NCBI GenBank assembly: GCA_021401465.1
Contig: JADDMT010000012.1
Coordinates: forward strand, 124,001 to 188,000
Source: Teratosphaeria epicoccoides
Lineage: Eukaryota > Ascomycota > Dothideomycetes > Mycosphaerellales > Teratosphaeriaceae
Direction: 5' to 3'
Length of the DNA stretch: 64,000 nt
Shown here: positions 1 through 11,679 of the stretch, piece after piece
Position numbering within the stretch: the stretch's first letter is position 1
How the letters are laid out: each line of letters opens with the position of its first letter
Made by a program: the position numbers and the translations under genes
Notes under the pieces: model-generated
Database searches by the model: none
Told to the model about the DNA's origin: nothing
What the model saw: only the letters and a program-made list of their open reading frames with translations

Positions 1-640
1 CTTGGCGGTCCTCGTGCGAGACTCGTTGGTGATGGAGTAATTGTTACCTGGTCAAAGCAAGACGTCAGCGCCATTCACATCCACATCACCAGACGACGTC
101 GCAACGTCGCACAAATAGGTAAGGGTCCAAGCGAACACGCATGTGCCGGGAACGACTCCACTGGATCCACTGGAACACACAGCTGTCTTCGATAAAATAG
201 ATTGCAGGTTTGGTTGCACAGCGTCCAGCCGATCCGCCACGCATATGCAGGCAAGTGTCGTTCCTCACGGCGCCACGCCGGGTTCACGCTTCCTGCAAGC
301 CACGTCGTGTTCCCATGCAAGGACTGCTACCATTGCTCGCTCGTGCTGTGCGACAATGGTCCGGAACATGCGATCCGTAAGCAGGGCACGCGGGTGCATG
401 CATTGATCGATTGTTGTCGAGTGTTCACCGCTGCGGATGGGCGCAGCATTTGTTCCAGTCCACTGGGAGAGCGTCGAGGACTCCGCTTGCTTGAGTGCAT
501 GTTGGCGAGCGGAGCATGTTGGTGGTTGTGTCGTTGTGGTAGAGGCGGTGAGCCACCGCCCCCGAATCCTCGCATCACCAGCTCCTTCAAGCCACCGGCA
601 AAGACCAAAACAAACAGAACAATCAGCATGCAAAGAAAAG
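1..640. other. 3' flank of mif2, last exon unresolved
   Basis: The stretch should hold the end of the Mif2 cupin. Reading all three minus frames gives only weak candidates, such as a short TKPAIYF-like stretch near 190-225, with no convincing acceptor in the required phase. I see no other gene here. Confidence 0.4.
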
Positions 641-649
641 CGGACTCAC

Positions 650-2625
650 CTCTCGGCACAACCCAGACTCCGCCTTTCGAGATAGCAAACTGGTTCACAT
701 CCCCTGGCATGCCCTGAGCCCCAATCTCAACCATGACTTTGCCCTCGTGCACGAAAAAACACATTTGCATCTTCCTGCTGTTTTTTGCTCTTTTGAAGCC
801 CTCCGGAGGGAGCTCAACCACACCGCTGCCGAAGAAGGGCAGAGTCATGACCTTCGCATATTTGAATTCCGCGCCTGCCACATCTCGCGTGACAATCGAG
901 GAAGATGCGAATGCCAAGTCTTCTTGGATAGGATCGTCTGGATCGCCTTGCTGAGTCTCGACATTCCAATTCGCCACTTTGCCAGCAATGACGCCCACTG
1001 TCTCTTCCCACTCATCTGCGAAAATGGACTCGGTCTCACTTTCCTCATCAATGGCCTCGAGCGAGCTTCCGGCTCTAGCAGTCTTTCTCATCTTCCGCTT
1101 TCTCGGTCGTTTGGCCTTCGGCTTCTCGACTTCCTCAGCACGCACGATACCTTCCACTTCTCCGTGCTTCCAGATCCTGGTTTCATTCGCCCAGTATTGT
1201 AGCGGCTTGAGCACAGGACGGCCGAAACGAGTTGTGCTTCTAGCATCTTCAAAGGGCGTCGTGTGTCGTAGATTTACGTTCGAGACTGGTCCAATGCTAG
1301 CTCCTCGACTATTGCCCCATTTGCTAGGAGATCCAGGGGCGGCGTTTGCAGCGTCATCTGTTTTGGCAGGACTGCTTTGGGCTCGCATACCACGATTTGA
1401 GTCGCGTTCCTTGAGGGCTGTCGCTTTGCCTTTCTTGCCCTTTCCTTTGCTTTTGGGCTGTGGTACAGACTTATCCTGGTCAACCTCTGCTCCTGGCTCT
1501 GCCTCCAGATATTCACCTCCAGATGCAAGCAAGGCAGGGTCGATTGCTGCGTCTTCGTTCTTGCGATGTACGGTTACTTTGTGGCCTGACGCGCGCTTCT
1601 TCTGCTTCTTCGTAGCCAGGCTTTCCGTGGTAACAATATGACGCGCAGGCGAGGCTTCTGTATCGTCCACGCCAGTCTCATCTTCTAGAGTTGTTCGGTC
1701 GCGCTTCCTGCTGTAGGCTGTCGTGTCACCTTCAATCAAGCCGCTTTCTTCCAACTGCGCAAGTGATTCCTGAAATTGATCCACCAGTTGGCTCGTGGGC
1801 GTCTCGTCCCTTCCTACTGCAACCTCTTCTGCACCAGCATCGTCCTCCTCGTACCCATCATCTATCATGATCGGCGCATCATTCATAACCGGCGGCTCTG
1901 ATGGCATGTATAGCTCCTCACCAACCTGATCACTTGTCGGTGGCTTTGAAGATGATCCAGACTTCGATTTCTCCTTCACTGGCGAAGCAAACGGATTGCT
2001 ACGCGGTGCCGTCCCCATAGATCTGCGCAGAGTATTCTTCGGCCTAAAAGCATCCAAATCATTACTCTCAATGCTCCGCCGCACTTTATTTACACCATTT
2101 GGCCCACCAAAATCCAGTTTCCTGTTCGCCGGTGGCTGCGTCCTCGAGCCTTCCCTCACAGGCGACGCCTCGTCGTCGGTGACTGGCAACTGCTTCTTCC
2201 CAGTCGTGTGCGCGCGCCCTGTAGACATGCGCTTCGGGCTCCCAATATTGGTATGTTTCGGCGTGGACACGCGCGGCGGAGGGAGTTTTGGCGTTTTTCG
2301 CATATGCAGCGTTTGCTCGACTTCTGGCGCAGAGCTTTCCTGGACGTGCATATCACTGCTGGTGAGTGTGTGGTCGCCTTTGCGCTGTGGTGATACGATA
2401 GGCGAAGAAAAGATGCCAGCGACGGGTTCCATGCCGTGTTCGTCGCGTACGCCTTTGTCTGGGAGCGTGATGCCAGTTTTACTGTCGCGCTGTCAGCACT
2501 TCAATCTCGCTCAGCACACGCAGCGGATCATTCTGCGCGTACCGACCAACCTTTCCAACATCAAAATACTGATCCTGCGCCTTGCGACGTCTACCCGGAG
2601 TCATCCTGTCCTTGCCGGCCGCCAT
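650..2625 (-). CDS. mif2: Mif2/CENP-C centromere protein (3' end not resolved)
   Basis: Inner-kinetochore protein that binds CENP-A nucleosomes. Exon 1 is 2625-2543 and exon 2 is 2481-650, joined across a 61-nt intron (2482-2542, donor GTACGC). The join gives the conserved fungal Mif2 start, including YFDVGKVGR followed by KTGITLPDKGVRDEHG and then IFSSP. The middle is disordered and charged. The CENP-C motif (TTRFGRPVLKPLQYWANE) lies around 1180-1230. It is followed by a basic stretch and then the start of the C-terminal cupin (YAKVMTLPFFGSGVVELPP, MQMCFFVHEGKV, GGVWVVPRG). A good donor, GTGAGT, sits at 649 directly after VPRG in phase 1. The rest of the cupin should follow in another exon, but I could not identify one between 1 and 643. 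Identification is firm; the 3' end is open. Confidence 0.9.
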
Positions 2626-2989
2626 ACCGCGCGGCGGCCGATTCTCCTTTCCGATATCCAGCTTGCCGGTGGTTGTCCGTGAATGCGCAGAGCGAGTTTA
2701 GTGAGTTGGTGAGTATCAATGCTATACGCCGGTCGTTCAGAATGTGTCAATGCTGAGCTTTGCTGTTCGCGACGCGGGCAGAAGCATTCGATCGAAGTAA
2801 ACAAACGGGCCATCCCGCCGTGTTCGCTTTCCCCGTTTAGCTTGAGCCCACGTCATGGGTCGAACACTTGTCTTGCATGTGAACATGAAGTCCAGCAGAC
2901 TTTTGAGGTAAGCTTCTCACACTTCTCCCGGCATATCGCCTTCTCAGTATCTACCCATACTAGAAAGAGTTCATTTCGCCGCGGTCAAG

Positions 2990-3540
2990 ATGTCGTCCAC
3001 CCTCTACCTCCGCCTCATGCTGCTCGCCCAGTCCCTACTCGCCGCCCAAGGCCTCCGCCAGTCCTACCGTGCCATCATCAATCTCCAGAAATACGAAGAT
3101 AGTGCCAAGAAAGCCGCCGAATGGTCCAACGAAGCCGCCCATCAACTTCACAAAACCCGCACGACCCAGACGTCCGGAGCTCTAGCAGTACAACTTACAC
3201 AAATCCTCATCCACAGCACCAGCATACTGATTTGTGGCAGGTCCTCACATCCTTCCTGACCTGCCTGACCCTCGCCGTCTTCGCTTCCTCTCTCCCCTCC
3301 TGGCTTCGCTTCTCCGCCTCTCCCGCTCTGCTTATAGGCACTCTCTTCGCGCGAAATCACATCAAGAAGTACTGGGCTCCTGGCGATAAGAAAACCGTGG
3401 GCACGAGAATACCATTGCCTGGCATGAGTGATTACAATGACGCGCTGAAGAGTACTGAAGAGTTGCTGCAGACGTTGGAGTACTTGGAGTATGGCTGGCT
3501 TGGTACCAGCTTCGTGGCTGGGATGCTTGGGTGGAAATGA
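2990..3540 (+). CDS. Small conserved-looking membrane protein, function unknown
   Basis: Two exons, 2990-3187 and 3241-3540, are separated by a 53-nt phase-0 intron (donor GTACAA, acceptor GGCAG). The product is about 165 aa. Residues 1-60 contain a Leu/Ala-rich helix and a YRAIINLQKYEDSAKKAAEW amphipathic segment. The second exon opens with a hydrophobic stretch (residues about 67-90, LTSFLTCLTLAVFASSLPSW) and a second one (SPALLIGTLFA), then a soluble tail with a Leu-rich helix, ending GWLGTSFVAGMLGWK. I do not recognise the family. Spliced-frame continuity and the coding-like tail support a real gene. It is divergent from mif2, with 364 bp between the two start codons. Confidence 0.65.
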
Positions 3541-4022
3541 AGGACTTTTGGATGTTACAAATGGAACAACATTTTGACCGATGAACGTATCAAACGAAAG
3601 ATTAGCCTGGTTCATAGCGGCCCGTCTGCATCATTCGCCTTTCATCGTCTTGCTGCAATCGGATAAAGGCACAAGGCCTTTCATAGACCACGTTGACAAA
3701 ACTTGCGCCCCATGATCGGCTGTGAGAATGCCAACCATGTCGGCAACACCGAAGGAGCAAGGATACAGGGTCTCCGGAGCTCATATTGCCATTCTAGAGT
3801 CGTCGAGTTTCAATATCAGTTGCCAAAACAGTGTTATCGAGAACGCGAGAAATGCTGGGGGGCAAATCGGATACCGCGTAGCACACGATACTCAGCTGTT
3901 TACAGTGCCTTGGGTGAAAACTGTCGAGCGGTTCATGATGGTGGGATAACTTTGCGAGAATCGAGTGTTCAAGCAAGCCAGACCGACAGGCGGGCGAGCA
4001 CATTGCAAAGCAGTCGCCTGCC
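3541..4022. other. Intergenic; possible very small ORF
   Basis: The only open stretch of note is 3728-3949 (+), 73 codons, free of low-complexity sequence but with no recognisable family. Nothing else is supported. Confidence 0.25.
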
Positions 4023-6146
4023 TCACAGCTGATCATCCGCAGCGTTAGCCTCCCGATATCTTTGCTTCAGCTTCTCAATCCTGTCCTTTTCCGCCCGCCT
4101 CTCGGTCTCGTCTTGCTCCGGCGATACACTCCAGTAGCTCGGTTCATTTGTCGTCCAATATGTTCTGCCCGACGCCGTCGCACTTTCGGCATAAGCGTCC
4201 GGATCAGCCTCCACTCCACCTCTGCCCCACCATTCGCTGGCCCTCTCTGTCGGGTCATTGGACAGTGCATGATTCGATGAGACAGCCGTACCATCTTGGG
4301 AGTAGACGGTCGAGAGAGCTGTTCCGTTGTGCCAGGGTCTCTGCTTGAAAGGCATTCCGCCGGCGTGGGAGATGGCGTCGCAGGGTGCGACGTTATAGCG
4401 CTCGCCTCGACCATAAACGTGTTCTCTTGATCCACCGCCAGCTGTGCGACGTGACCTTTCTGACCACACTGATGGGGCCTTTCGCGTTCCTGTTTGACGT
4501 TCGGCTGCGCCTACGCCCTCGTCCCAGGTTTTGTGTCTCTTATCAAGCTTGTTGATTTCGTACTGGTCGGTGCCTTTCCTGTTGCCCTGAGAGTCGACGG
4601 ACGGTGCGCGAGGCGCCGTCCTGCGAATCTGATCGAAAGTGTGCTGCCTGGCAGGTGGTGCCGCAGTCCGAGACGCGGCGAAGTATTGGTTTCCATCAGC
4701 CTTCACAGTGGACACGCTGGCTTGAGATGAGCTTGTGCGGGATGTGGCTTTGCTACATCGCGAGGATGCCCCGGAAGTAGTAGGAACAGATTCATTGACA
4801 TCAGTCTCTCTAAGTGACGATGCAAGAGTTGACTCTGGTCCGGCAGTATGACCCCTCAGACCCGACCCCGGTTGACTGTACTGCTGCTTGGACGATCTAG
4901 AAGAACTTGCATTCGATGCTTTCACTCTGGGGTCTCCCAGTGACGACTCAGTGGGTGCCGTGGAGACTGTGTGTTGCTGCAAAGCCGACTGCATCTTCTC
5001 GCTCGTGAATCTCGTATGCCGACTTGAAGCAGCATAACTGCTTTGGCCAGGATTGACATCTGGCTCTCCAAGTGAGGAATCGGAGACAGTCTGAGAAGCT
5101 GCAGACTGAGTAGGCTGCGTAGCTGAATGATTACGTGGGTGCGACGTGCTCGATTTGTCAGATGCACTCGATATCATACTGCACTGTTCGCTTGGTGCGG
5201 ACAGTAATTGGACTCCCCGAGTTTGGCTGGGAACAAAAATGTCCCCTGAGGAAGCGTGCGGCGACGGCGCGTACTGCTGGTGGGCAGGAATCTGCGCGGC
5301 GTTTGTGTTTTGAATTGGAGCACGTAGATGTCCATCGGGAAATTGAGTTAGTCCCTGCGGGCCATTGGAAAAACGATTTAGTGTGTGCTGTGGACCTGAT
5401 GCTTTTGCCAACACTTGTGGAGTTGCCCGTGGAGACTGAGCACATTGGAGAGGAGCGTGGCCTTGCTCGTACTGAGGCTCGGCTTGGGCATGGACCACGA
5501 CGCGCGGTCGCGATGAGCCGCTGGACCTCGACGATGCCTTGATCGTGCTTGCTCCTCCAGAACGGATTTTTCCTTTGCTCGATTCGACTAGACGAGACCC
5601 ACTCTTGCTGCTCTCGCTTCGACTTCGGGATCTTATTTCTTGTTGTTTGCCACACGCTTTTCCATTCGCATGATTTGGAGAAGAGCCAGCTTGAGCTGCC
5701 TGTGAAGGCTGTGGCCTGACTTGTGTGCCCCTTTCGGAGGCCGCCGGCTTGCGGATTATTGGCAACGCATCGGCGTATTTGGCAGGTCTGTCACTAAAGG
5801 TGCCATTTGGTGTGGTCCAGCCTGGATACATCACACTTCTTCTCTTTACCCTGACCTTCGATTTGCCACCATGTGCACGATCTGGTCTCTTCACGTTGAC
5901 ACGCTTCGAGCTGATCTCGAGATGCGAATGCTGTCCACCGAAATTCAGCTGATGGTGGCTGTGTTGTTTCTCCATGGGCTGCAAGCTGCTCATGAGCGGC
6001 ATCGGTCTGCCAAAACTCATCTCACGTGCTTGTCCCACTGTCCATTCAAGAGTTCCGGGGAGCTCCTTGCGTGCCATGATATCGGCGACATCGTCGTCGT
6101 GGTTGCGGGGCAATAATGCTTTGATGGCGCTTTTGATCGCTTTCAT
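4023..6146 (-). CDS. Ser-rich disordered protein with degenerate internal repeats, function unknown
   Basis: Intronless frame of 707 codons starting at a true ATG. The N-terminus (MKAIKSAIKALLPRNHDDDV, then MARKELPGTLEWTVGQAREM) looks like a short folded or amphipathic module. The rest is Ser/Thr/Gln/Pro-rich and likely disordered. The C-terminus has a Trp/Tyr-rich patch (TYWTTNEPSYWSVSPEQ) followed by a charged helix ending REANAADDQL. Three degenerate copies of an element around SSLGEPDV, spaced about 43 residues apart, lie near 4798-5090. No domain family was recognised. Codon use and the long open frame support expression. It could be a lineage-specific scaffold or regulatory protein, but I assign no function. 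Confidence 0.7.
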   Translation of the reverse strand: MKAIKSAIKALLPRNHDDDVADIMARKELPGTLEWTVGQAREMSFGRPMPLMSSLQPMEKQHSHHQLNFGGQHSHLEISSKRVNVKRPDRAHGGKSKVRVKRRSVMYPGWTTPNGTFSDRPAKYADALPIIRKPAASERGTQVRPQPSQAAQAGSSPNHANGKACGKQQEIRSRSRSESSKSGSRLVESSKGKIRSGGASTIKASSRSSGSSRPRVVVHAQAEPQYEQGHAPLQCAQSPRATPQVLAKASGPQHTLNRFSNGPQGLTQFPDGHLRAPIQNTNAAQIPAHQQYAPSPHASSGDIFVPSQTRGVQLLSAPSEQCSMISSASDKSSTSHPRNHSATQPTQSAASQTVSDSSLGEPDVNPGQSSYAASSRHTRFTSEKMQSALQQHTVSTAPTESSLGDPRVKASNASSSRSSKQQYSQPGSGLRGHTAGPESTLASSLRETDVNESVPTTSGASSRCSKATSRTSSSQASVSTVKADGNQYFAASRTAAPPARQHTFDQIRRTAPRAPSVDSQGNRKGTDQYEINKLDKRHKTWDEGVGAAERQTGTRKAPSVWSERSRRTAGGGSREHVYGRGERYNVAPCDAISHAGGMPFKQRPWHNGTALSTVYSQDGTAVSSNHALSNDPTERASEWWGRGGVEADPDAYAESATASGRTYWTTNEPSYWSVSPEQDETERRAEKDRIEKLKQRYREANAADDQL

Positions 6147-6371
6147 GCCGCGGATCAGATTTCACGCTCGTTGGCGGTGCGCGGAGAACGGCAGATGTCG
6201 ATCGAGTTCCTTGGTCGCGTAATACTTTCTGCAGACTTGGTCCAGAGCTCTGCTGAAAGCAATGTTCAGAGGACAGGATGTGAATCTGAAGAATACATAG
6301 GCATCCGTTATCATGACCAGAGTCAAGCCAATAGTGTTCATCGCCTCAGAGAGTCATGACTGCAGCATCCC

Positions 6372-7445
6372 TCAAAAAGCCTCAGCAGTCACTCGCCTCC
6401 CGTACCAAACCGCCATCTCATCCTCCTTTTCCTCCCCGTCACCCAGAAAGAAACCTGTTAGTTTCAAAATGTCACTTGCATCATCAGCATCAGGCCAGGT
6501 TGCCTGACAAGGAGCACCCTTCGCTTCCAGCATCTCCTTCGCCGTGCCCCAGCTGAATCGACACTCGTTGCCCCAACCAAATATAGGATCCATATTTACC
6601 TTCAGCCAGTCAGTGCAGCGTGCGTCCGATGGATAGCCTGAGCCCCAAGCCACTCCACCAGTGTCCTCTGCGCCAGTGTATGCCGTGTACAGCACGTCGA
6701 GCGCAGCATCCCTCGTCACCTTTGCACAGACGGAGGCAGCAGAAACGCAAGGATAAAGACTATCTGCCTTCTTCGCCACGGTGATGGAGAGCGCAGGGAA
6801 AATCCGTTCGAGCTTCTTCTGGTAAGTAGCAGGTGGCCCAATGGTATCAATATAGACCTCACGAATATTTACGCCTTGACTCAGGACCTGTTGTATCAGG
6901 TCTACTGTGGCGTCCATGGCCTGCGCATTCAGGTTGTAAGTACCATTAGCTCTGAGCTGCGCGGCTGCAATGTCGCGAGCAGAGAGACTGCGAGTCGCCC
7001 ATCCGCAATGCTGGAACAGGTCGGTCTCGGGCGTGCAAATTTTTTCCATAAGCTCGGATCGGACAGCTGGAGACAAGGCCTTTGAGTCGTCGAAGTGATG
7101 TGTCTCTGCTAACAGAGATCGGTGCATCTCTATGGGGAGGTAGTAGAGCGCGTAGACCATCGGTCCTGTGGATCGTTAGCGGTAGATACTGCACGTACGA
7201 CGCTGCATTTCACCGAGCACTGGCCCACGGCCGGCCTCATCAACACCCAGGACGCATTGAGTGCTCGGATCGGCTTTCAGCGTAGGCGGCACTCCAGAAA
7301 TATGGGTATAGGTATCGCCGCCGAGGATCTTGACGTCGTGGATGGAAGGTGGGATAAAGACGTTGTTGGCCGGTGTTTCTTGGTTCTGCGACTCTGGCTG
7401 ATCGTTTTGAGCCTCCCCCATGATCTGATCGTCGTTCTGCGACAT
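6372..7445 (-). CDS. Ribonuclease H2 catalytic subunit A
   Basis: Removes ribonucleotides from DNA and degrades RNA in RNA:DNA hybrids in the nucleus. Exons 7445-7214 and 7165-6372 are joined across a 48-nt intron (7166-7213). The join restores GVDEAGRGPVLG-PMVYAL, the family's first catalytic motif. With the start at 7445 the protein is 341 aa. Catalytic acidic residues visible are D69 and E70 (DEAGRG), D184 (YIDTIGPP) and D230 (AKVTRDA). The segments FDDSKALS and DPIFGWGNECRFSWGT are also typical. An in-frame ATG at 7463 would add six residues. The N-terminal 30 residues are polar and probably disordered. It lies tail-to-head with tsc2 on the same strand. Confidence 0.93.
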
Positions 7446-7581
7446 TGTTGGGACTCTCGCCATCTGACCGTGCAAAAGCGGCAGCAACAAGATACACATG
7501 TAGATTTGGAGCCAACGCGCTCACACGCGCGGCAAAAGTCGAAGGCTGAGTAGGAAACCATTTTGTCCACGCGGGGCACCC

Positions 7582-7633
7582 CCTGCCTAGGAGGTAGTAT
7601 TTCGGTATACATTTCTACGTCTACCTAGGCAGG
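7582..7633. repeat. Imperfect inverted repeat between RNase H2A and tsc2
   Basis: The left arm, 7582-7597, reads CCTGCCTAGGAGGTAG. The right arm, 7621-7633, reads CTACCTAGGCAGG. The arms are separated by 23 bases. They pair over about 13 bases with a three-base bulge. The element lies in the 5' region of the RNase H2A gene. Confidence 0.6.
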
Positions 7634-7861
7634 AGGTATCAACGCAAAAATCGAGATTGACACCAGGTGGAATTGACGAACAAAAGATGCCTGAAAGCCG
7701 TGACTGCATTATTGTGACTTTACAGATTGGTACATCGAGTGGTTTCTCGCCCGCACTTTTACCATGCCAAACGCCATGCACGAACGCTCACCTTTCTTCG
7801 GCCCAAGAGCCATACAGCCACCTACCTTGCACACGGGTATCTCACGCGCCTCGAGTAAATC

Positions 7862-10800
7862 TCACTTTTGCCCACCGTACCTTTCTCCTAAACGCCTGAT
7901 CTGATGCAATCGGCTCCGCCAACTGGACGGATACTCTGTAGACTCATTCCTTGAAGTCCACATCAAAGAAATAATGCACTCATTCAGTGCCAGATTCCTG
8001 ACAAACCCAGCCAAAGATGCGCCCGATACCATCTTCTCCTCAGCCGCCGGTGAGATGTTGGGGTAGTCAGGACGAGCTACAACCTGAACCCCATAGAAGT
8101 TGTCGCGCTTTTCCGTGTTGACGTTCTCGGTGCGTGCTTCCACGAAGCTCGTACGAGCCGATGGTGCGATTACGATATACACATGGGTGAATTGACCAGG
8201 GAACAGACTGTACAGTGCGCCAAAGTCGAGATGCGTGCCCGAGTTGTTGAATATGATGTTGACGTGGTCGTTGCCAATGTGCCGTTTCTTCATCGCTGTG
8301 TTCTGGCGTGGGTCTTGGTGATTTGGCATCATCGTGGTAACATGGAAGACCATCTCCATGATACGTGTATGCCAGACATACGTATGGGTGCCGTCCATGT
8401 CGTCTGCCCTGTCAAGGCCTTGAGTGTTGAAAGTGGCTCCTCTGAGCTGTTCTAGAGTGCCGAGATCCCTCAGGAACTCACGATAGTCTGGTGAACCCGA
8501 TGCATTTTGGAAGATGCGGTCTTCTGTCACCTGCCGCTCTCCGATGTACAGAACACCAGCCTTGTGTGAGTCGAGCGCAGAGGTCCGGTCAATGAATTCA
8601 ATGGCTCGCCGCACAGCATCGTTGTCTGGAAGCTCCACCGGTGTGGCGAAAGCCAGGAATGAGTCTCTCTTCGGGATGCTGATCAGGCCATACACGCAGC
8701 CCTCGCGGTCATCAGGCATCGCGGGTATGAAGTTTGCACCATCACTATCAACAGTGACGTTTGCCCTTTCCTTCCCGATCACGCGTTGCGAAATGCCCGA
8801 GGGCCGCCGAACTGTTACCAGGCTTTTGCCCGTCCTGTAGGATGTTTTGACAGCAATGAGGAGAAGACCAGCCAGCACGTAACGCTCCACAAGCTTGCCG
8901 TCGGCGGACACGAATGGATTGTACCACGGCATGATAGCTCGGACCAAGCCTTCGTCATCAGCTGGCCAGTCGCCCCCATAGTCGCATTCCGCGTCAACAC
9001 GGTCCATCATATCGAGCGTTACCACGCCTTGATCCTCGATCGTTTCCCTGCCCTTGGCATCGGTATGTGTAAGGCCGCTTGTTATGTAGGGCTTGAGACC
9101 TTCTCTGTCCTGCTGCATCAAGCTCATATACCAGAAGGTAATCAGGTGATGAGCCAGAGCATAGACGTACTCCGGCAGCGCTTCCTCGACTTGCGTCGTC
9201 GAGCTGCCTTCGCTATTCGGAGTAGCTTTCCGCTCGACTGCGGTAGGCTTTGCGCCTCTCGTAGACTCCAAGTAGCTGAAGCACACTGCGAAAATCTTTT
9301 TGTAATCATGCTGGGTAAAGTTGCGATGCAAAGTCGGCAATCGCGACAAACCTGCCAGGAACTGCAACACGTGGATAGCAAGAAAGCGTTGAGTCACCAT
9401 TTTAGACATCTTGTCAACGACGTCATCCATGTAGCTGCTCATGATATCTGGTATCTCGGCGCAGCATACTGCTATGGCGTGAATGCAATTTTTGCTGACG
9501 ATGTGGTCCCCCGAACCGGCGGAAGCGTTGAAGAGAGATACGGCACGAAGTAACTCCTTCTTATCCAAGCGCCGGTGGTAGCTCGTCATTGTAGTCAGGA
9601 TCCTGATGAGATGGGTGACCACGTAGTACCGGCTCAACCCAGTAGCTGGCGGCGGATGCTGATATGATCCATTCTCCAGATGAGCACAGACGGTGCTCAG
9701 AAGCTCTTTAATCAGGTCCAGCTTCCCGTCAAACATCTTGTGGTTGCTCAAAACTCCCGGCAGTCGCGTCAGAAAACAGTCATACGCTTCCCACGTCGTC
9801 GCTCCACCCTCCATCACTGCGAGGATGATTTCATGCCATCTCCCGACTGGCAGGGGCCACGAATCGTAAACGCTCATGGCATTCTTGATGCCATTGTGCG
9901 AGACGCTCTCGGCTGGTCCTGCTGCAAAGTACAGAGAGCCCCGGACGTCTGAGCGAAGACGTAGAAGCATCTTCGCAGCATCAGAGCTTCGGTCAGCTAT
10001 GCTGCACATGGTCTCGAATAGCATTGCCCTTTTCCAGTAGGGCACGAATAGCTGCAGGCAATTCTTGAAGGCCCGAACCAGCTCCTCGCCCAGGACACCT
10101 GCCGCACCGGGCACGGTGGTCGACTTGCTTATGGTTTTGATGAGCTTGCCCAAGACCGAGTCCAGAGTTGCACTGTCGTCGGTCACGGTGAAGACTTGTA
10201 GACTCTTCTCCACAACATGACCTAACTCGCTAAGGTAAAGACTGGACTTCGATAGCTCGCGAATGGCAAGCTCGTGCGCTTTTGTCCATGAAGGTTCTAG
10301 AAGCAAAGCCTTTGACCATCCATCGAATACGGCTCTTTGCAAAATCGACGAGAGCGGTCGATTACATTTGATGAAAAGCCATGCTGTAACCTCGAGCAAA
10401 CGCCATTCCAACTTGCCTACCCATCGGTCAAGCCGTCTGAGCACCTCGTGTGAGATAGCATCCGTTGGGGACGGTTCGACAACTCGGTCGATGACGCTGA
10501 TCAAGGTGTCGTATGCCGCATCTTGACCAAGATTGTCCATCTTCTTGTCGTCGTCAAGAATGCTGTTAATGATGCCACTGATATATTCCCTGATGAGACC
10601 GTCGTGGCTTTGAGCTGTGCTTTTCAAGGTGTAGAGGAGATATGTGAGCTTTATGTCCGGCACTTCGCCTTTCCGTGGTAGAATCTCATCGGTGACGATC
10701 ATGAGAGCTCCCACGGTATACGCGAAACTGGTTCTGTGGTCGAAGAGGTCAAGATCTTCCCTCAAGATGTGCTCCAAGGCGGCGATGAACTGCTCCTTAT

Positions 10801-11632
10801 ACCCAGTCTGGAGAATGCGTAAGCTCACGTTCCAGGCACTTCTGGTGAGTCGCTTCAATCTATTGGCGCGTGTGCCTTGGTAGTACGCATAGGACAGGAA
10901 GCGCGTCACTGGCAGCAAGACCGAAGGCGCCAGTGTTGAATATATTACCAGGGTATCGATCAGTACAAGAGCAGCATGTAAATCTGCCGAGGACGATGAA
11001 AGCGTGCCCGCCTGAAGACAGACCACGAGTAATGTGGCTAGTCCATCCAGATCAAACCATTTAGCATTGAAGCGGATTGTGGCCGCCACGTGCTTGATTG
11101 CAATATCCAAAGTACGGAAAGAGACCGCTGACGGCGAATGTAATGGTTGATGTCGGTCGTTGTTATCGCGTAAGAATTGTTTGATCTCATCGGTCAGGCG
11201 TTGGCATGTCGTTGTTTCGAAAGGTGCAAGGTCACGAGTCGCGGCATCGTCGGGTTGATCGAGCGTGAGGGCCACCATGCTGCCATATTCGCTGTCATTC
11301 GATGATGATAGCGTGATCGAGGAGCGGAGTAGATGTGGTTGGAAGTATGAACTGGACTCTGTCAGTATTGCCACTCAGGAGCCATGCGAATGACATGGCC
11401 CGAAGCTCATGCCTGCAGGTGGGTCACGGAGGTCGAACCATGCATGATCGAGATGACCATGGCAAGCTCACTGCGACAGTGTCCTGTCTGGTAGAGACAC
11501 GTGAAAGCCTGACCGTTCAAGCATGTAATGATGTATGAAATCTTACCTTGAGGTCTCATTTGACAACACGCCACCAGAGAGGCTTGATGCAGGCCTCCAT
11601 TCCGGCGAGCTCGTGACATCTTTCGATTCCAT
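7862..11632 (-). CDS. tsc2: Tuberin (Tsc2) Rap/Ran-GAP protein
   Basis: GTPase-activating subunit of the TSC complex, which turns off Rheb and so restrains TORC1. The long exon (11351-7862) carries an alpha-helical HEAT-like region of about 700 residues. A C-terminal Rap-GAP domain follows, with LYIGERQVTEDRIFQNASGS, MEMVFHVTTMMP and the diagnostic KKRHIGNDHVNIIFNNSG. The tail AFVEAR-like to SSWRSRLHQIRRLGERYG matches tuberin ends. The long frame has no ATG at its 5' edge. I infer a first exon, 11632-11547 (MESKDVTSSPEW...), joined in frame over a 195-nt intron (11352-11546, donor GTAAGA), giving about 1191 aa. If that exon is wrong, the first internal ATG is at 11278. The protein is on the short side for the family. 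Confidence 0.9.
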
Positions 11633-11679
11633 GAGCCGTCAGGCCACAATGTAGTATTGGATACGGTGATCATTCCTCA

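Noticed and set aside
180..230. TKPAIYF-like stretch as the missing Mif2 cupin exon
   Set aside because: Similarity is only a few residues. No acceptor in the required phase precedes it, and the surrounding residues do not fit the cupin.
1996..2682. 228-codon plus frame opposite mif2
   Set aside because: Antisense shadow of the disordered Mif2 region; its start and end fall inside Mif2 exons and intron.
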